64,000 nt of DNA from Marinomonas rhizomae (lineage in GTDB: Bacteria > Pseudomonadota > Gammaproteobacteria > Pseudomonadales > Marinomonadaceae): NCBI RefSeq assembly GCF_024397855.1, contig NZ_CP073343.1:4278001-4342000 (forward strand), given 5' to 3'. Numbering within the stretch: position 1 is the stretch's first letter; every line of letters starts with the position of its first letter. The position numbers were made by a program, and so were the translations under genes. This document shows positions 53,741-63,795 of this stretch, in pieces. Under the pieces are notes generated by a model. The model made no database searches. It worked only from the letters and a program-made list of their open reading frames with translations, and was not told where the DNA came from.

Positions 53741-53947
53741 CGTTTTGTACCTTTTCTAGTTTGTCATCTAGTATCTGTTCTCAATCATTATAGCTGTCTT
53801 TAAAAAACGCAAGTAAAAGCCCAATAATTCACGATTTTGATGGGGGTTAAGGTACAATTTCATCAATTTAAGGCTGATTACATCGCTTTTAATCAATCTA
53901 TCATCGGTTAAAATCAGCTCATTGTTCAAACATAAAGTAGAGTATCC

Positions 53948-55165
53948 ATGGCTTTTGACACTTCCTCGCTTCGTCACCTATTCCCAATTTTGGCGCAGCC
54001 TGCTTACGATCATCCGTTAATCTATTTGGATAACGCCGCGACGACACAAAAGCCCTTATCAGTATTGGATGCCATTCAAGATTATTACCGCAGCTATAAC
54101 GCCAATGTCCATCGCGGCGCACACTTCCTGAGCGACCGAGCAACTAACCGCTTTGAGCAGGCTCGTGACACTGTGGCAAGCTTTATCAATGCTCCCGAAA
54201 AAAGCCATGTGATTTGGACCAAAGGCGCGACCGAAGCCATCAATACGGTCGCGTTTGGCTTAGAACACCTGATCGAAAAAGGCGATGAAATCCTCATTAC
54301 CAGTTTGGAACATCATGCTAACCTTGTGCCTTGGCAGCAATTGGCCTTTCGCACTGGCGCTCGATTACGTATTCTGCCATTAACGTCCAATGGCGAATGG
54401 GAACCTGAATTCAGCCACTATTTCACCGATAGAACACGTATTTTTGCAGCAACGCAGATCTCCAATGCCATTGGCGCCAGCACACCTCTGCAAACCATGC
54501 TTGATCATGCTAAGCAACAAGACGCGTTTACTCTTGTCGATGGCGCTCAAGCCGTGGCGCACTACCCTGTTGATGTACAAACACTGGATTGCGACTTCTA
54601 TGTTTTCTCTGGCCACAAGATGTACGGACCAACTGGCATTGGTGTGTTATATGGCAAAAGTCATGCATTGGAAGTCTTGATGCCGAACCAAACTGGCGGC
54701 GAAATGGTGCGTCATGTTTCTTATCAAGCGACTGAATTCAATGTTTTGCCTTATCGCTTGGAAGCAGGGACGCCGCATATTGAAGGCGTTATTGGATTGG
54801 CGACGGCCTGTGATTTTCTGAACGCGCAGGATCGTATCGCCTTGCTAGCTTGGGAGCAATCCCTCGCCTCTCATGTCTATTCGCGTCTTCACAAAGAAGG
54901 TGGCATCGATATTTATTCACCAGAGAAAAACACGACTTTGGTTTCTCTAAGTGTACCCAATATTCATACTTTAGATTTAAATGCTTATCTAGATAGCCAA
55001 GGTGTCGCGGTTCGAGCTGGCAGCCACTGTGCCCATCCATTAATGGCGCAACTTGGCGTGGCTGGAACCTTGCGCGCTTCGTTTGCCTGCTACAACACCA
55101 TGGAAGAAGCCAACCGCTTTTGTGACGTACTGCTAGAAGCCATAGACTTATTGAATGATGAGTAA
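53948..55165 (+). CDS. csdA: Cysteine desulfurase, CsdA/SufS type
   Basis: A group II cysteine desulfurase that mobilises sulfur from cysteine for Fe-S clusters and other sulfur transfer. The 405-residue product has PLP-binding K224 in FSGHKMYGPTGIGVLYG, catalytic C361 in AVRAGSHCAHPLM, and the DNAATTQKP and NVHRGAHFLSDRAT segments typical of SufS/CsdA. A SufE-like gene follows after 6 bp while sufBCD are absent here, so the pair corresponds to the CSD system (CsdA-CsdE) rather than the SUF operon. The symbol is given on that basis. Confidence 0.88.
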   Translation: MAFDTSSLRHLFPILAQPAYDHPLIYLDNAATTQKPLSVLDAIQDYYRSYNANVHRGAHFLSDRATNRFEQARDTVASFINAPEKSHVIWTKGATEAINTVAFGLEHLIEKGDEILITSLEHHANLVPWQQLAFRTGARLRILPLTSNGEWEPEFSHYFTDRTRIFAATQISNAIGASTPLQTMLDHAKQQDAFTLVDGAQAVAHYPVDVQTLDCDFYVFSGHKMYGPTGIGVLYGKSHALEVLMPNQTGGEMVRHVSYQATEFNVLPYRLEAGTPHIEGVIGLATACDFLNAQDRIALLAWEQSLASHVYSRLHKEGGIDIYSPEKNTTLVSLSVPNIHTLDLNAYLDSQGVAVRAGSHCAHPLMAQLGVAGTLRASFACYNTMEEANRFCDVLLEAIDLLNDE

Positions 55166-55171
55166 CAAGTA

Positions 55172-55579
55172 ATGACAGATTCTTTAAATCAACAAAAGCC
55201 TGCAAACATCAAAGAACAACTACAAGCTTGCCGTAGTAAAGAAGAAACCTTCAAAGCCTTGGTAACACTAAGCAAAACCCTAACGCGTTTAACAGCTGAA
55301 GAAAAAACCGAAGACAACAAGGTAAAAGGCTGCGAAAGCGCGGTTTGGCTAATCATTGAAGAAAAAGATGGCCAGCGTCATTTCAAAGCCGACAGCGACG
55401 CCAAACTTATGCGCGGTGTGCTGGTCGCCATATTGAGCTTGGTAGAAGGAAAAACACTCGCGGCTATTCAGAAAATGGACCTAAAGTCAGAGCTGGGAAA
55501 ACTTAACTTATCAAGTTACCTCACCAGCTCCAGAACCAATGGTGTATTGGCGATTTTGGATAAAATCAGCGCTATGTGA
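55172..55579 (+). CDS. csdE: SufE-family sulfur acceptor protein CsdE
   Basis: This protein accepts persulfide sulfur from the adjacent desulfurase. The 135-residue product (CsdE 147, SufE 138 in E. coli) has the acceptor cysteine C54 in NKVKGCESAVWLIIEE, the conserved FKADSDAKLMRGVLVAIL helix region, and the C-terminal LSSYLTSSRTNGVLAILDKI segment. It lies 6 bp after csdA, which implies cotranscription. Convergent with the LysR gene with only 5 bp between the stops. Confidence 0.9.
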   Translation: MTDSLNQQKPANIKEQLQACRSKEETFKALVTLSKTLTRLTAEEKTEDNKVKGCESAVWLIIEEKDGQRHFKADSDAKLMRGVLVAILSLVEGKTLAAIQKMDLKSELGKLNLSSYLTSSRTNGVLAILDKISAM

Positions 55580-55584
55580 TTCTT

Positions 55585-56508
55585 CTATTTCAGCATCACA
55601 ACACAGTCATTATTAAACTCACGCATCGTTTTAGCGACCTTTTGAATACTCTGAGTAAAACTGTATAAAGACTTATGTTGTCGAGCATTAGTTGGGTACG
55701 CCAGTCCATAAGGATAATAGATAGCTGGTTCAAACGGACGAATCACCACACCATTCCCTTCCCACACTCGCGCAGCAAAAGGCTCTAAAACCGCCACAGC
55801 TAAACCAGCAGCAATCATGGCGTAACCAGTATGTGATGTGTCTATCATGATGCGCTGTTTGATCTGTGATTTTACGGAATTTAAAACCCCACCTAACTCG
55901 CTCCAATAGACAGGCGAACTGTCGACCACGGTGAGTACGGTTTCGCCGATTAAATCTTGTGCACAAATCACTTCTTTTTTTGCTAATGGATGATCAGATC
56001 GAGCCGCGAAAACAAAGCGAGCATTACCAATAAATTCCCGTTCAATTCCTATTAATTGGGGCAATTCCAATCCTATAGCTAAATCAACCGAGCTCGTTTG
56101 CAGTTTCATCACCAACTCAGCCATGCTGTCGGTATGAATGGTAACGCGTTCCTCTGGAAAGAATTTCTTGTGTTCCTGCAAAGCAAGTGGCAATAAAGAG
56201 GTAGCAATCGCCGATGTACTGGCAATTTTTAACTCACTTGGCGTTCTTGTTCGAATTTTTGACGCCACCGATTCCAGCTTCTCTAGCCCTAAAAAACTCT
56301 CTTCTACAGAACGAAAGAATTCCGTCGCTTCATGAGTTGGGTGTAGTCGCCCTTTACGACGGTCGAACAAAGAAAAACCTAACGAATGTTCAAGATCACT
56401 GAGCAAACGGCTCACTGCTGGCTGAGAAACATGCATTTCGGCCGCGGCCGCGGCTGTCGTTCCGCGCAACATGATGTAACGAAACGCCTCTACTTGCCTG
56501 AATTTCAT
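55585..56508 (-). CDS. LysR family transcriptional regulator
   Basis: A 307-residue LysR-type regulator. The N-terminal HTH is clear (about 5-65: RQVEAFRYIMLRGTTAAAAA, VSQPAVSRLLSDLEHSLG, FDRRKGRLHPT). The effector domain follows from about 90. The RQVEAFR-type start groups it with regulators of opine and amino-acid or peptide uptake operons. AAGAGG precedes the start. It is divergent from the peptide ABC transporter/M14 operon across 208 bp, the classic layout for a regulator of that operon. Confidence 0.9.
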   Translation of the reverse strand: MKFRQVEAFRYIMLRGTTAAAAAEMHVSQPAVSRLLSDLEHSLGFSLFDRRKGRLHPTHEATEFFRSVEESFLGLEKLESVASKIRTRTPSELKIASTSAIATSLLPLALQEHKKFFPEERVTIHTDSMAELVMKLQTSSVDLAIGLELPQLIGIEREFIGNARFVFAARSDHPLAKKEVICAQDLIGETVLTVVDSSPVYWSELGGVLNSVKSQIKQRIMIDTSHTGYAMIAAGLAVAVLEPFAARVWEGNGVVIRPFEPAIYYPYGLAYPTNARQHKSLYSFTQSIQKVAKTMREFNNDCVVMLK

Positions 56509-56526
56509 ACAGCGAGCCTCTTATTT

Positions 56527-56545
56527 AATAACATTTGTTTATCAA
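56527..56545. promoter_or_regulatory. Possible LysR-type operator
   Basis: An AT-rich imperfect palindrome ATAACA...TGTTTAT lies just upstream of the lysR start in the divergent region. A second AATAAACATTATG-like stretch occurs about 40 bp further. LysR sites are often AT-rich interrupted palindromes; this is suggestive only. Confidence 0.3.
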
Positions 56546-56716
56546 GCATACAATAATATAAGTGGAAGTCATCGAGTTAAATAAACATTATGAAAGTAGG
56601 CAAAGAATATGAATTTCGAAAACAACTTAGGTATTTTTATCACACACTCACTTAATCAGGTTGCGAGTTAACCCAAGAGCCTGTGCCAAACGCATTTTGA
56701 TAGTAAGGATTATTTC

Positions 56717-58549
56717 GTGACAGACATCCCATCCGCTCCAATACTGACCATCGAAAACTTATCGGTGGAATTCGGTCAATCTCGCGTTATTGATGATCTT
56801 AATTTTTCTGTCATGGCCGGCCGAACACTCGCCATAGTTGGGGAGTCTGGTTCAGGAAAATCTGTTACATCTCAATCCATTATGCGTCTAGCAGACACAA
56901 CAGGAGCATCTTATCCAACGGGGCGGATCCTCTTTTCCACAGAAAAGGGCGAAGTGGATCTACTCTCTCTTTCGCAACAACAAATGCGTTCTATCCGCGG
57001 CAAAGACATTGCAATGATCTTTCAAGAGCCAATGACTTCGCTGAACCCTGTTTTCACCATCGGCGATCAAATTTCAGAATCCCTGTCTTTGCATAAGAAG
57101 GTTTCAAAAGCTGAAGCCCTAGAAGAAAGCGTCCGACTATTAAAAATGGTACGACTTCCAGACGCTGAAGACATGCTTAAACGTTACCCCCACCAGCTAT
57201 CTGGTGGTATGCGCCAACGCGTGATGATTGCCATGGCGTTAGCTTGTCGACCTAAAATTCTTATTGCCGACGAGCCAACAACCGCTCTTGACGTCACTAT
57301 CCAAGCACAAATTCTAACCATCCTGCACGATCTCCAAAAAGAGCTCGATATGGCGGTAATTTTTATCACCCATGATATGGGAGTTGTTGCCGAAATAGCG
57401 GACGACGTTGTAGTGATGTGGAAAGGCAAAAAAGTCGAGCAAGGGCCCGTCAAAGAACTGTTCGCCAACCCTAAACATCCTTATACCAAAGCCTTATTAT
57501 CCGCCGTACCAAAGCTCGGAAGCATGACAGGAGAAGCCTTCCCTAAGCGTTTTCCTATGACGATTATGGACGAAGAAACGTCTCGTATTGTGGGCGAAGA
57601 AAAAACACAAGATACAGCCAAATATGATGAAGGTCCTTTATTGTCAGTACGAAATCTAGTGACTCGCTTTGACAGTAAAAAAGGCTTTTTTGGCGGCGTT
57701 ACGCACCGTGTGCATGCGGTAGAAAAAGTTAGCTTTGATATTTTTCGGGGAGAAACTCTCGCTCTTGTCGGTGAATCAGGCTCAGGCAAATCAACAATAG
57801 GGCGAACCATTCAACAACTGCAACATGCCACCAGCGGCGATATTAGCTTCGAAGGCAACCCGTTTGCCACTATGAACAAAGCCGACAAGCAGCGCTTACG
57901 CCAGGAAATACAATACATATTTCAAGATCCTTTAGCATCTCTTGATCCAAGAAAAACCATTGGCTTCTCCATTGCAGAACCCATTAAGACTCACAACTTA
58001 ATTCGCGGTGAAAAGAATATTCAGAAAAGAGTTCATGAGCTATTAGAGCGAGTTGGATTAACGGCTGAACATGCTAAACGTTATCCTCATCAGTTTTCAG
58101 GTGGTCAGCGTCAGCGTATTTGTATTGCCCGAGCACTCGCATCAAACCCTAAACTGATCATTGCCGACGAGGCGTTATCAGCGCTTGATGTGTCTATCCA
58201 AGCACAGATCATTAACCTCTTTATGGAGCTTCAGGAAGAGCACGGCATCGCCTATTTGTTTATCAGTCACGATATGGCTGTGGTCGAAAAAATGAGCCAT
58301 CGAGTGGCGGTACTGTATCTTGGGCAAGTGGCCGAACTTGGCTCTCGCCAACAAATTCTAGAAACACCATCTCACCCTTACACGCAACGTTTACTTAGCG
58401 CTGTGCCGATTGCTGATCCAACCATTAAACGTGATTTAGGTCGCTTGAGTGGCGAGATTCCAAGCCCTGTTAGACGAGTAGGAGACGAACCTCGCATCCT
58501 GCCTCACAAAGAAATCGCGCCGGGACATTTTGTTGCTGACGCATCATAA
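56717..58549 (+). CDS. Peptide ABC transporter, fused two-domain ATP-binding protein (DppD-DppF fusion, GsiA-like)
   Basis: A 610-residue protein with two complete ABC domains in one chain. The start is GTG at 56717 with AAGGA 7 bases upstream. Domain 1 (about 8-265) has [26 protein letters not shown] and [13 protein letters not shown]. Domain 2 (about 310-575) has [26 protein letters not shown] and [13 protein letters not shown]; its Walker B Glu is followed by Ala where Pro is usual. The architecture matches GsiA/DdpD-F-type fusions of the nickel/peptide family. It is first in an operon with binding protein, two permeases and an M14 peptidase. Confidence 0.92.
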   Translation: MTDIPSAPILTIENLSVEFGQSRVIDDLNFSVMAGRTLAIVGESGSGKSVTSQSIMRLADTTGASYPTGRILFSTEKGEVDLLSLSQQQMRSIRGKDIAMIFQEPMTSLNPVFTIGDQISESLSLHKKVSKAEALEESVRLLKMVRLPDAEDMLKRYPHQLSGGMRQRVMIAMALACRPKILIADEPTTALDVTIQAQILTILHDLQKELDMAVIFITHDMGVVAEIADDVVVMWKGKKVEQGPVKELFANPKHPYTKALLSAVPKLGSMTGEAFPKRFPMTIMDEETSRIVGEEKTQDTAKYDEGPLLSVRNLVTRFDSKKGFFGGVTHRVHAVEKVSFDIFRGETLALVGESGSGKSTIGRTIQQLQHATSGDISFEGNPFATMNKADKQRLRQEIQYIFQDPLASLDPRKTIGFSIAEPIKTHNLIRGEKNIQKRVHELLERVGLTAEHAKRYPHQFSGGQRQRICIARALASNPKLIIADEALSALDVSIQAQIINLFMELQEEHGIAYLFISHDMAVVEKMSHRVAVLYLGQVAELGSRQQILETPSHPYTQRLLSAVPIADPTIKRDLGRLSGEIPSPVRRVGDEPRILPHKEIAPGHFVADAS

Positions 58550-58595
58550 CAATAACAATCTATCCAACTATCACAAAAGAACGGAGCATTGAAAA

Positions 58596-60125
58596 ATGAA
58601 CAGTAAAAAATCGTTAGGGATGGTATTAAAAACCCTCGCTATTACCGGCAGCTTAACGGCTGCAAGCTTAAGCTTTGCCAGTACATTAACCGTATCTTCA
58701 CCACAAGATCCAGGAAGTTGGGACCCAATCGATACCTTTTTGGTCAATTGGGCCTCCGTTGCAACCAATATTTATGATGGTTTGACCTATCGTGGCCCAG
58801 ACCTAAAATTACAGCCAGGCCTTGCTACCTCTTGGGAACAATTGGATAACGGCAAACGCATTCGTTTTACATTGCGCCAAGGCGTTAAATTTCACAATGG
58901 TGAAGACTTTAATGCCGCAGCCGTGAAATTTACCTTTGATCGTTTAATGGGTGACGAAGGCAAAAAAGGCCCACAACGTTCCAATTATTCGGCTATTGAT
59001 TCGGTCGAAGTCATTGATGACTATACCGTCGATTTTCATCTAAAAGCAGCCGATCCAGTGCTACTTACTAAGCTGGCCGGTTACGGCGCCATGATAGTGC
59101 CGCCAAAATACATTCAAGAAAAAGGCGAAGACTTTTTCAATACCCATCCAGTTGGCACAGGGCCATTTAAGTTTGCCTCTTACGAGCCAAAAGTAGGTAT
59201 CAAACTAGAAGCCTACGCAGATCATTGGGGTGGCGCTCCAAAGCTAACCAACCTGAATTATCGTTTTATCAGCGAGCCTTCTACCGCCGTGGCTGAACTA
59301 CAATCTGGACGCGTTGATTTGGTTATTCCGCCAACCATCCCGATTGGCATGATTACTACTATCGAAAAAGACCCAAACCTTAAAGTAGTCACTACCACCA
59401 GCCCAACCGTTTATGCCCTACGTTTTAACACCAAAAATGGCATTACAAAAGACGAAAAAGTCCGTAAGGCATTGATTTATGGGGTAGATCGTCAGGCAAT
59501 CATTGATTCCATTTTAGGTGGTCAGGCAACTCCAATTGCCAGTTTCCAAAGTGCCATTTCCTTTGGTGACGATCCATCCATGACGCCGCTTCCTTATGAT
59601 CCAAACAAAGCAATGCTACTTCTTAAAGAAGCAGGTATTAAACCTGGCACTAAGATTCAAATAGACATCCGTGGTAATGACGCCACGTTTAACGAAGTGT
59701 CACAAGCCGTTGCTAGCTATCTACAAATTGTCGGTCTAAACGCCACAATCAAGCCCTATGAAACCAATGTGCTGCTGAATGACATTATTCCGGCTGGTAA
59801 GACAGGTGAAATGTTCCAACAATCTTGGGGTGGTTGGACACTGGATTACGACAATACGGCGTATTTCATGTACCACTCAGGCGAAAAGTGGAATCCATAT
59901 GACAGCGACCCAGCATTAGACAAACAGTTGGAGTCTCAGCGCTCTATTACAGATCGCGCTAAGCGAGAAGAGATTCTGCAGTCCATTGCTAACTACACGG
60001 CAAACCGCGCTTTAGAAATGCCGCTGTACAGTCTGAATGCTATTTTTGGTGTATCTAAAAGAGTGAAGAACTTTACTCCTGTACCTGATAGTCGTTTGCG
60101 CTTAACCGATGTCACTGTCGAATAA
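58596..60125 (+). CDS. Peptide ABC transporter, periplasmic binding protein (SBP family 5)
   Basis: A 509-residue family 5 binding protein. A signal peptide with the core TLAITGSLTAASLSF ends near residue 28. Family features: QDPGSWDPIDTFLVNWASVA, GLATSWEQLDNGKRIRFTLR, VKFHNGEDFNAAAVKFTFDR, and the VRKALIYGVDRQAIID segment. It resembles GsiB/DppA-like proteins in length; the substrate cannot be told from sequence. The M14 carboxypeptidase at the operon end suggests peptides, possibly modified ones. Confidence 0.9.
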   Translation: MNSKKSLGMVLKTLAITGSLTAASLSFASTLTVSSPQDPGSWDPIDTFLVNWASVATNIYDGLTYRGPDLKLQPGLATSWEQLDNGKRIRFTLRQGVKFHNGEDFNAAAVKFTFDRLMGDEGKKGPQRSNYSAIDSVEVIDDYTVDFHLKAADPVLLTKLAGYGAMIVPPKYIQEKGEDFFNTHPVGTGPFKFASYEPKVGIKLEAYADHWGGAPKLTNLNYRFISEPSTAVAELQSGRVDLVIPPTIPIGMITTIEKDPNLKVVTTTSPTVYALRFNTKNGITKDEKVRKALIYGVDRQAIIDSILGGQATPIASFQSAISFGDDPSMTPLPYDPNKAMLLLKEAGIKPGTKIQIDIRGNDATFNEVSQAVASYLQIVGLNATIKPYETNVLLNDIIPAGKTGEMFQQSWGGWTLDYDNTAYFMYHSGEKWNPYDSDPALDKQLESQRSITDRAKREEILQSIANYTANRALEMPLYSLNAIFGVSKRVKNFTPVPDSRLRLTDVTVE

Positions 60126-60217
60126 GCACTTCTACCTTTCTTAACTCTCTAAGGTAAACAGCATTGCTCAGTCTATTACTAGCTGAGCAATGCCCATTGT
60201 TTTTAAAAGGAAAAGTC

Positions 60218-61141
60218 ATGGCAAACTTTTTAATGAAACGATTTCTGCAAGCAGTATTTGTGCTGTTAGCCGTTACCCTAATCGTTGCTTTTGCTATACG
60301 TCTAACCGGAGATCCAGCTCTGATGCTGACTCAAGGCGCAGGCAGTGTGACCGAAGCAGATCTGATGTTGATTCGAGAAGCACTAGGCATCAATAAGCCC
60401 TTTTTTGTTCAGTACTTTGAGTTTCTTAAAGGCTTATTTAGCTTCGATTTTGGTCGTAGTTTCATGGGCGGAACGCCGGTGGCGGATCTTATCAGTCAAT
60501 CTTTGCCTGCCACTCTCATGCTTGCGGCATCCGTTATGATTATCTCTATCTTGATTTCCATTCCTTTAGGCATTAAAGCCGCTGTTTCCAAAGGGAAATG
60601 GGTAGATCAAACGATTCGTATCCTATCTCTTATTGGTTTGTCTTTTCCAAATTTCTGGTTAGCACTCATGCTGGTTTTAGTCTTTTCTATCTGGCTGCAG
60701 TGGTTACCGCCAAGCGGTATGGATGGATTTGCTAGCTTCTTAATGCCCGCATTTACCATGGCCATTATTCTGACTGCTACCAACGTTCGCCTGGTCCGCT
60801 CATCAATGCTTGAAACCCTTCAAGCGCAATACATCATGGTCGCTAGAGCAAAAGGGCTTAGCGAAAATAAAGTGCTTTATAAACATGCGTTACGTAATTG
60901 TGCGATTCCATTGATTACCTACTTTGGCCTGCAATTCGGTGGCTTATTAGGCGGGATTGTCATCATTGAGCGCGTCTTCAATTGGCCGGGACTTGGCACA
61001 CTTGCCTTCGATGCGGTAAGTGGGCGCGACTACCCTGTGCTGCAAGCCGTTATCACCATCCTGTCCATGCTTATCGTTAGCGTTAACCTATTGGTTGATA
61101 TTGCCTATGGCTTGATCGATCCACGCATTCGTACGGAGTAA
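60218..61141 (+). CDS. Peptide ABC transporter permease, DppB-like
   Basis: Inner-membrane permease of the peptide importer. The ATG at 60218 is used, since AAAAGGAAAA precedes it; an in-frame TTG at 60164 would add a non-typical leader. The 307-residue product begins FLMKRFLQAVFVLLAVTLI and has RLTGDPALMLT, FPNFWLALMLVLVFS and the EAA loop YIMVARAKGLSENKVLYKHA. It ends in a LIDPRIRTE motif. Six helices are visible. It is 7 bp from the next permease gene. Confidence 0.9.
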   Translation: MANFLMKRFLQAVFVLLAVTLIVAFAIRLTGDPALMLTQGAGSVTEADLMLIREALGINKPFFVQYFEFLKGLFSFDFGRSFMGGTPVADLISQSLPATLMLAASVMIISILISIPLGIKAAVSKGKWVDQTIRILSLIGLSFPNFWLALMLVLVFSIWLQWLPPSGMDGFASFLMPAFTMAIILTATNVRLVRSSMLETLQAQYIMVARAKGLSENKVLYKHALRNCAIPLITYFGLQFGGLLGGIVIIERVFNWPGLGTLAFDAVSGRDYPVLQAVITILSMLIVSVNLLVDIAYGLIDPRIRTE

Positions 61142-61148
61142 TCACACT

Positions 61149-62000
61149 ATGTCAGCGAATCGTTTTAGTGCCTCTTTTTCTCGCTATAAAAGCTTAGAGT
61201 TTATTCTCGGTATTTTATTGACCGGAGGTATTTGTTTTTTAGTCGTGTTTTCAGACTTCCTCTTTCAAGGTGCGGATAAAATCAATTTATCAGCTCGCCT
61301 ATTAGAACCCTTTACTCATACAGGTCATTTTTTTGGTACCGATCCTCTAGGTCGAGATGTGATGGCCCGTGTTATTTCTGGAGGTAAAATCTCTCTTCAG
61401 GTCGGCTTTTTATCTGTCACTGGAGCCGTCATCTTTGGCGTTATTATGGGTTTAGTCTCAGGCTACTATCGTGGCTTCTGGGATGTGATCGTGATGCGCT
61501 TTGCGGATGTTCAACTGGCGATGCCCTTTATTCTGTTGGCCATTACTTTTATCGCCATTGTTGGTGGCGGTTTGGCTAATATGATTTTCTTACTGATTAT
61601 TTCCCAATGGGTTCAATACGCTAGATTGGTTCGTGGCTCGGTTTTGTCTCTTCGTGATCGTGAGTTTATCCAGTCCGCACAAGCCATTGGCGTAAGTCAC
61701 TTTAGTATTCTGTTCCGTCACTTGCTGCCCAATCTTATTGGTCCTGTCATCGTTTTAATGACACTCAATGTGGCAAACAACATCTTGCTAGAAAGTAGTT
61801 TGACCTTTCTAGGACTTGGCGTCGATCCATTAACGCCAAGCTGGGGCGGTATGCTTGCCGATGGTCGTACCTATATTCAAAGTGCTTGGTGGGTCAGTGT
61901 CTTTCCAGGCTTTGCTATTTTGTTAACCGTTCTAGGATTGAACCTTTTAGGTGATTGGTTGCGCGACAGCCTTGACCCTACTGGCAGGACTTCACGATGA
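61149..62000 (+). CDS. Peptide ABC transporter permease, DppC-like
   Basis: Second permease of the importer, 283 residues. After the first helix (about 20-40), it shows the DppC-diagnostic HFFGTDPLGRDVMARVISGG. The permease core includes ADVQLAMPFILLAITFIAIV and the EAA loop FIQSAQAIGVSHFSILFRH, ending in NLLGDWLRDSLDPTGR. Its stop overlaps the start of the M14 peptidase gene by 4 bp (ATGA), linking uptake with peptide processing. Confidence 0.9.
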   Translation: MSANRFSASFSRYKSLEFILGILLTGGICFLVVFSDFLFQGADKINLSARLLEPFTHTGHFFGTDPLGRDVMARVISGGKISLQVGFLSVTGAVIFGVIMGLVSGYYRGFWDVIVMRFADVQLAMPFILLAITFIAIVGGGLANMIFLLIISQWVQYARLVRGSVLSLRDREFIQSAQAIGVSHFSILFRHLLPNLIGPVIVLMTLNVANNILLESSLTFLGLGVDPLTPSWGGMLADGRTYIQSAWWVSVFPGFAILLTVLGLNLLGDWLRDSLDPTGRTSR

Positions 62001-63751
62001 CTCATATTTTCTCCACCACCATTACACCAACTACTCATAAGTTGATCGAAAAATTTGGCAAACCTAAATATCAAGGGCAGCTTATTGAGGCTTGGGTCTT
62101 TGCCGATAAAGAGCATCGTCAACAAGCTGAAGCTGCACTATTGGGTTTTGGGGTAAAAGCCAAACTTCGCAGCGCTTATAAGCCACTATTGCACTTCTTT
62201 TTAGAAGACATTGATGTGTTATCGAGCCAAATATCTCGTATTGAAGTGCATTACCCTTTGCACGAGGCAGCTTCGGAGAAGCGCTTTTTACTGGAGACTT
62301 ACCCGTTAACAAGCTTAGTGGGTAAAGCAAATATCCATTTTATTGCCAACCCAAATTCAAGCGATTGTTATGAGGTGATTTTACGTTCAGCAACGGGAGT
62401 ACAAACACAACATAAGGTTTTTGCTCCTAATCATCTGCACCTAGATCTTATTGATCAAACTCACCTGTCACCAACAGGTTGGCTAAAAATAACGGATTCG
62501 GAAGGCAAAATAGCGTTCAACGAACGTCTTATTACCGATTATGAATCTCTGTTCTTAGCTGGAATGAAGGCTACTTCACAATACCCTTGGTCTGATTCAG
62601 AACCGTATTTCGAAGAGCTAAATATCCAAGTGTCTTTGCCTTGGCAAGCGCAATACATAGATTACAAACAAGAAACCATCAGCCTAAGTGAAGCGCTACA
62701 CGAAGATTTTTATTTCTCATTACAAGAATGGTTCAAAATCAAGGCAGGCTATCAGCCAAATGACAGAGAAGGACAACCTGGTCAAATCGTCCCTGAGATA
62801 AATCATACTGATGAAAATGTTCTCAGCATCAAGGTCGAAACTCGACCTTATCAAAGACAACATTCAACAGGTCAGCAGATACTAGAAGTAGCCGATGCGC
62901 CGATCAGTATGGAACAAGTAGAAATAGAGCTGGCAAAAATAACAGGCGATACTTTCACTGCTAATACAGTGACTGGACGTAAAGTGAATGCTCGCTATCA
63001 TAAAGGAACAGACTTTCCGGTCATGATCAGTGGCGGACAGCACGCTAATGAAACAACCGGTGTGGTTGGAACGTTACGCGCCGCTCAAATTCTTAATCAA
63101 CAACAAGGCAGCCACTTTACCATCTCACCACTAGAAAACCCTGATGGCTATGCTCTGCATCAGAGGTTGATCAAAGACAACCCTCATCATATGCATCATG
63201 CAGCTCGCTATACCGCCTTAGGTGATGACTTAGAGTATCGTGTGAAAGGAGCACTTTATGAAAAAGAAATTCGCCATAAAGCACGAAAAATAAGCCAAGC
63301 ACAGTTACATATAAACCTGCATGGTTATCCATCACATGAATGGACTCGCCCGCTTTCTGGCTACGTGCCTCGTGGTTTTGATATGTGGACCATACCCAAG
63401 GGGTTTTTCTTGATTTTACGTCACAGTGCTGATGATAAATGGGCAGCTTATGCTGAGGAGTTCGTTCACCAAGTAACACTAAAACTGATTAATATTCCAG
63501 GTGTTTTGGCGTTCAACAATGAACAAGTTGAGTTGTACAGAAAGCATGCTGGCGAAACAAACTTTCGCATCATAAACAGCTTCCCTTGCCTGATTTCTCA
63601 CGGCAAACCCGAAGACATTCCAATGCAGCTTATTACTGAATACCCTGATGAAACCATCTATGGAGAACATTTCATTACCGGTCATGATGTACAAACGACC
63701 ACAGTCTTAGCGGCTTATGAAGTGCATCAGTTATTGTCTTCGAATCAATGA
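61997..63751 (+). CDS. M14 family zinc carboxypeptidase-like protein
   Basis: A 584-residue protein without signal peptide, so probably cytoplasmic. The C-terminal half is an M14 metallopeptidase: zinc ligands H349 and E352 in GGQHANETTG, third ligand H442 in NLHGYPSHEW, and a candidate catalytic Glu in LITEYPDETIYG. The first 300 residues are an uncharacterised, mostly beta region typical of large bacterial M14 proteins found with ABC importers. Translational coupling to the DppC-like permease suggests that it trims imported peptides or hydrolyses an amide-linked nutrient. Exact substrate unknown. Confidence 0.82.
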   Translation: MTHIFSTTITPTTHKLIEKFGKPKYQGQLIEAWVFADKEHRQQAEAALLGFGVKAKLRSAYKPLLHFFLEDIDVLSSQISRIEVHYPLHEAASEKRFLLETYPLTSLVGKANIHFIANPNSSDCYEVILRSATGVQTQHKVFAPNHLHLDLIDQTHLSPTGWLKITDSEGKIAFNERLITDYESLFLAGMKATSQYPWSDSEPYFEELNIQVSLPWQAQYIDYKQETISLSEALHEDFYFSLQEWFKIKAGYQPNDREGQPGQIVPEINHTDENVLSIKVETRPYQRQHSTGQQILEVADAPISMEQVEIELAKITGDTFTANTVTGRKVNARYHKGTDFPVMISGGQHANETTGVVGTLRAAQILNQQQGSHFTISPLENPDGYALHQRLIKDNPHHMHHAARYTALGDDLEYRVKGALYEKEIRHKARKISQAQLHINLHGYPSHEWTRPLSGYVPRGFDMWTIPKGFFLILRHSADDKWAAYAEEFVHQVTLKLINIPGVLAFNNEQVELYRKHAGETNFRIINSFPCLISHGKPEDIPMQLITEYPDETIYGEHFITGHDVQTTTVLAAYEVHQLLSSNQ

Positions 63752-63795
63752 GAAAAACATAGGGCCAGATAAACGGTATTTGTCAGGCCTTATGA

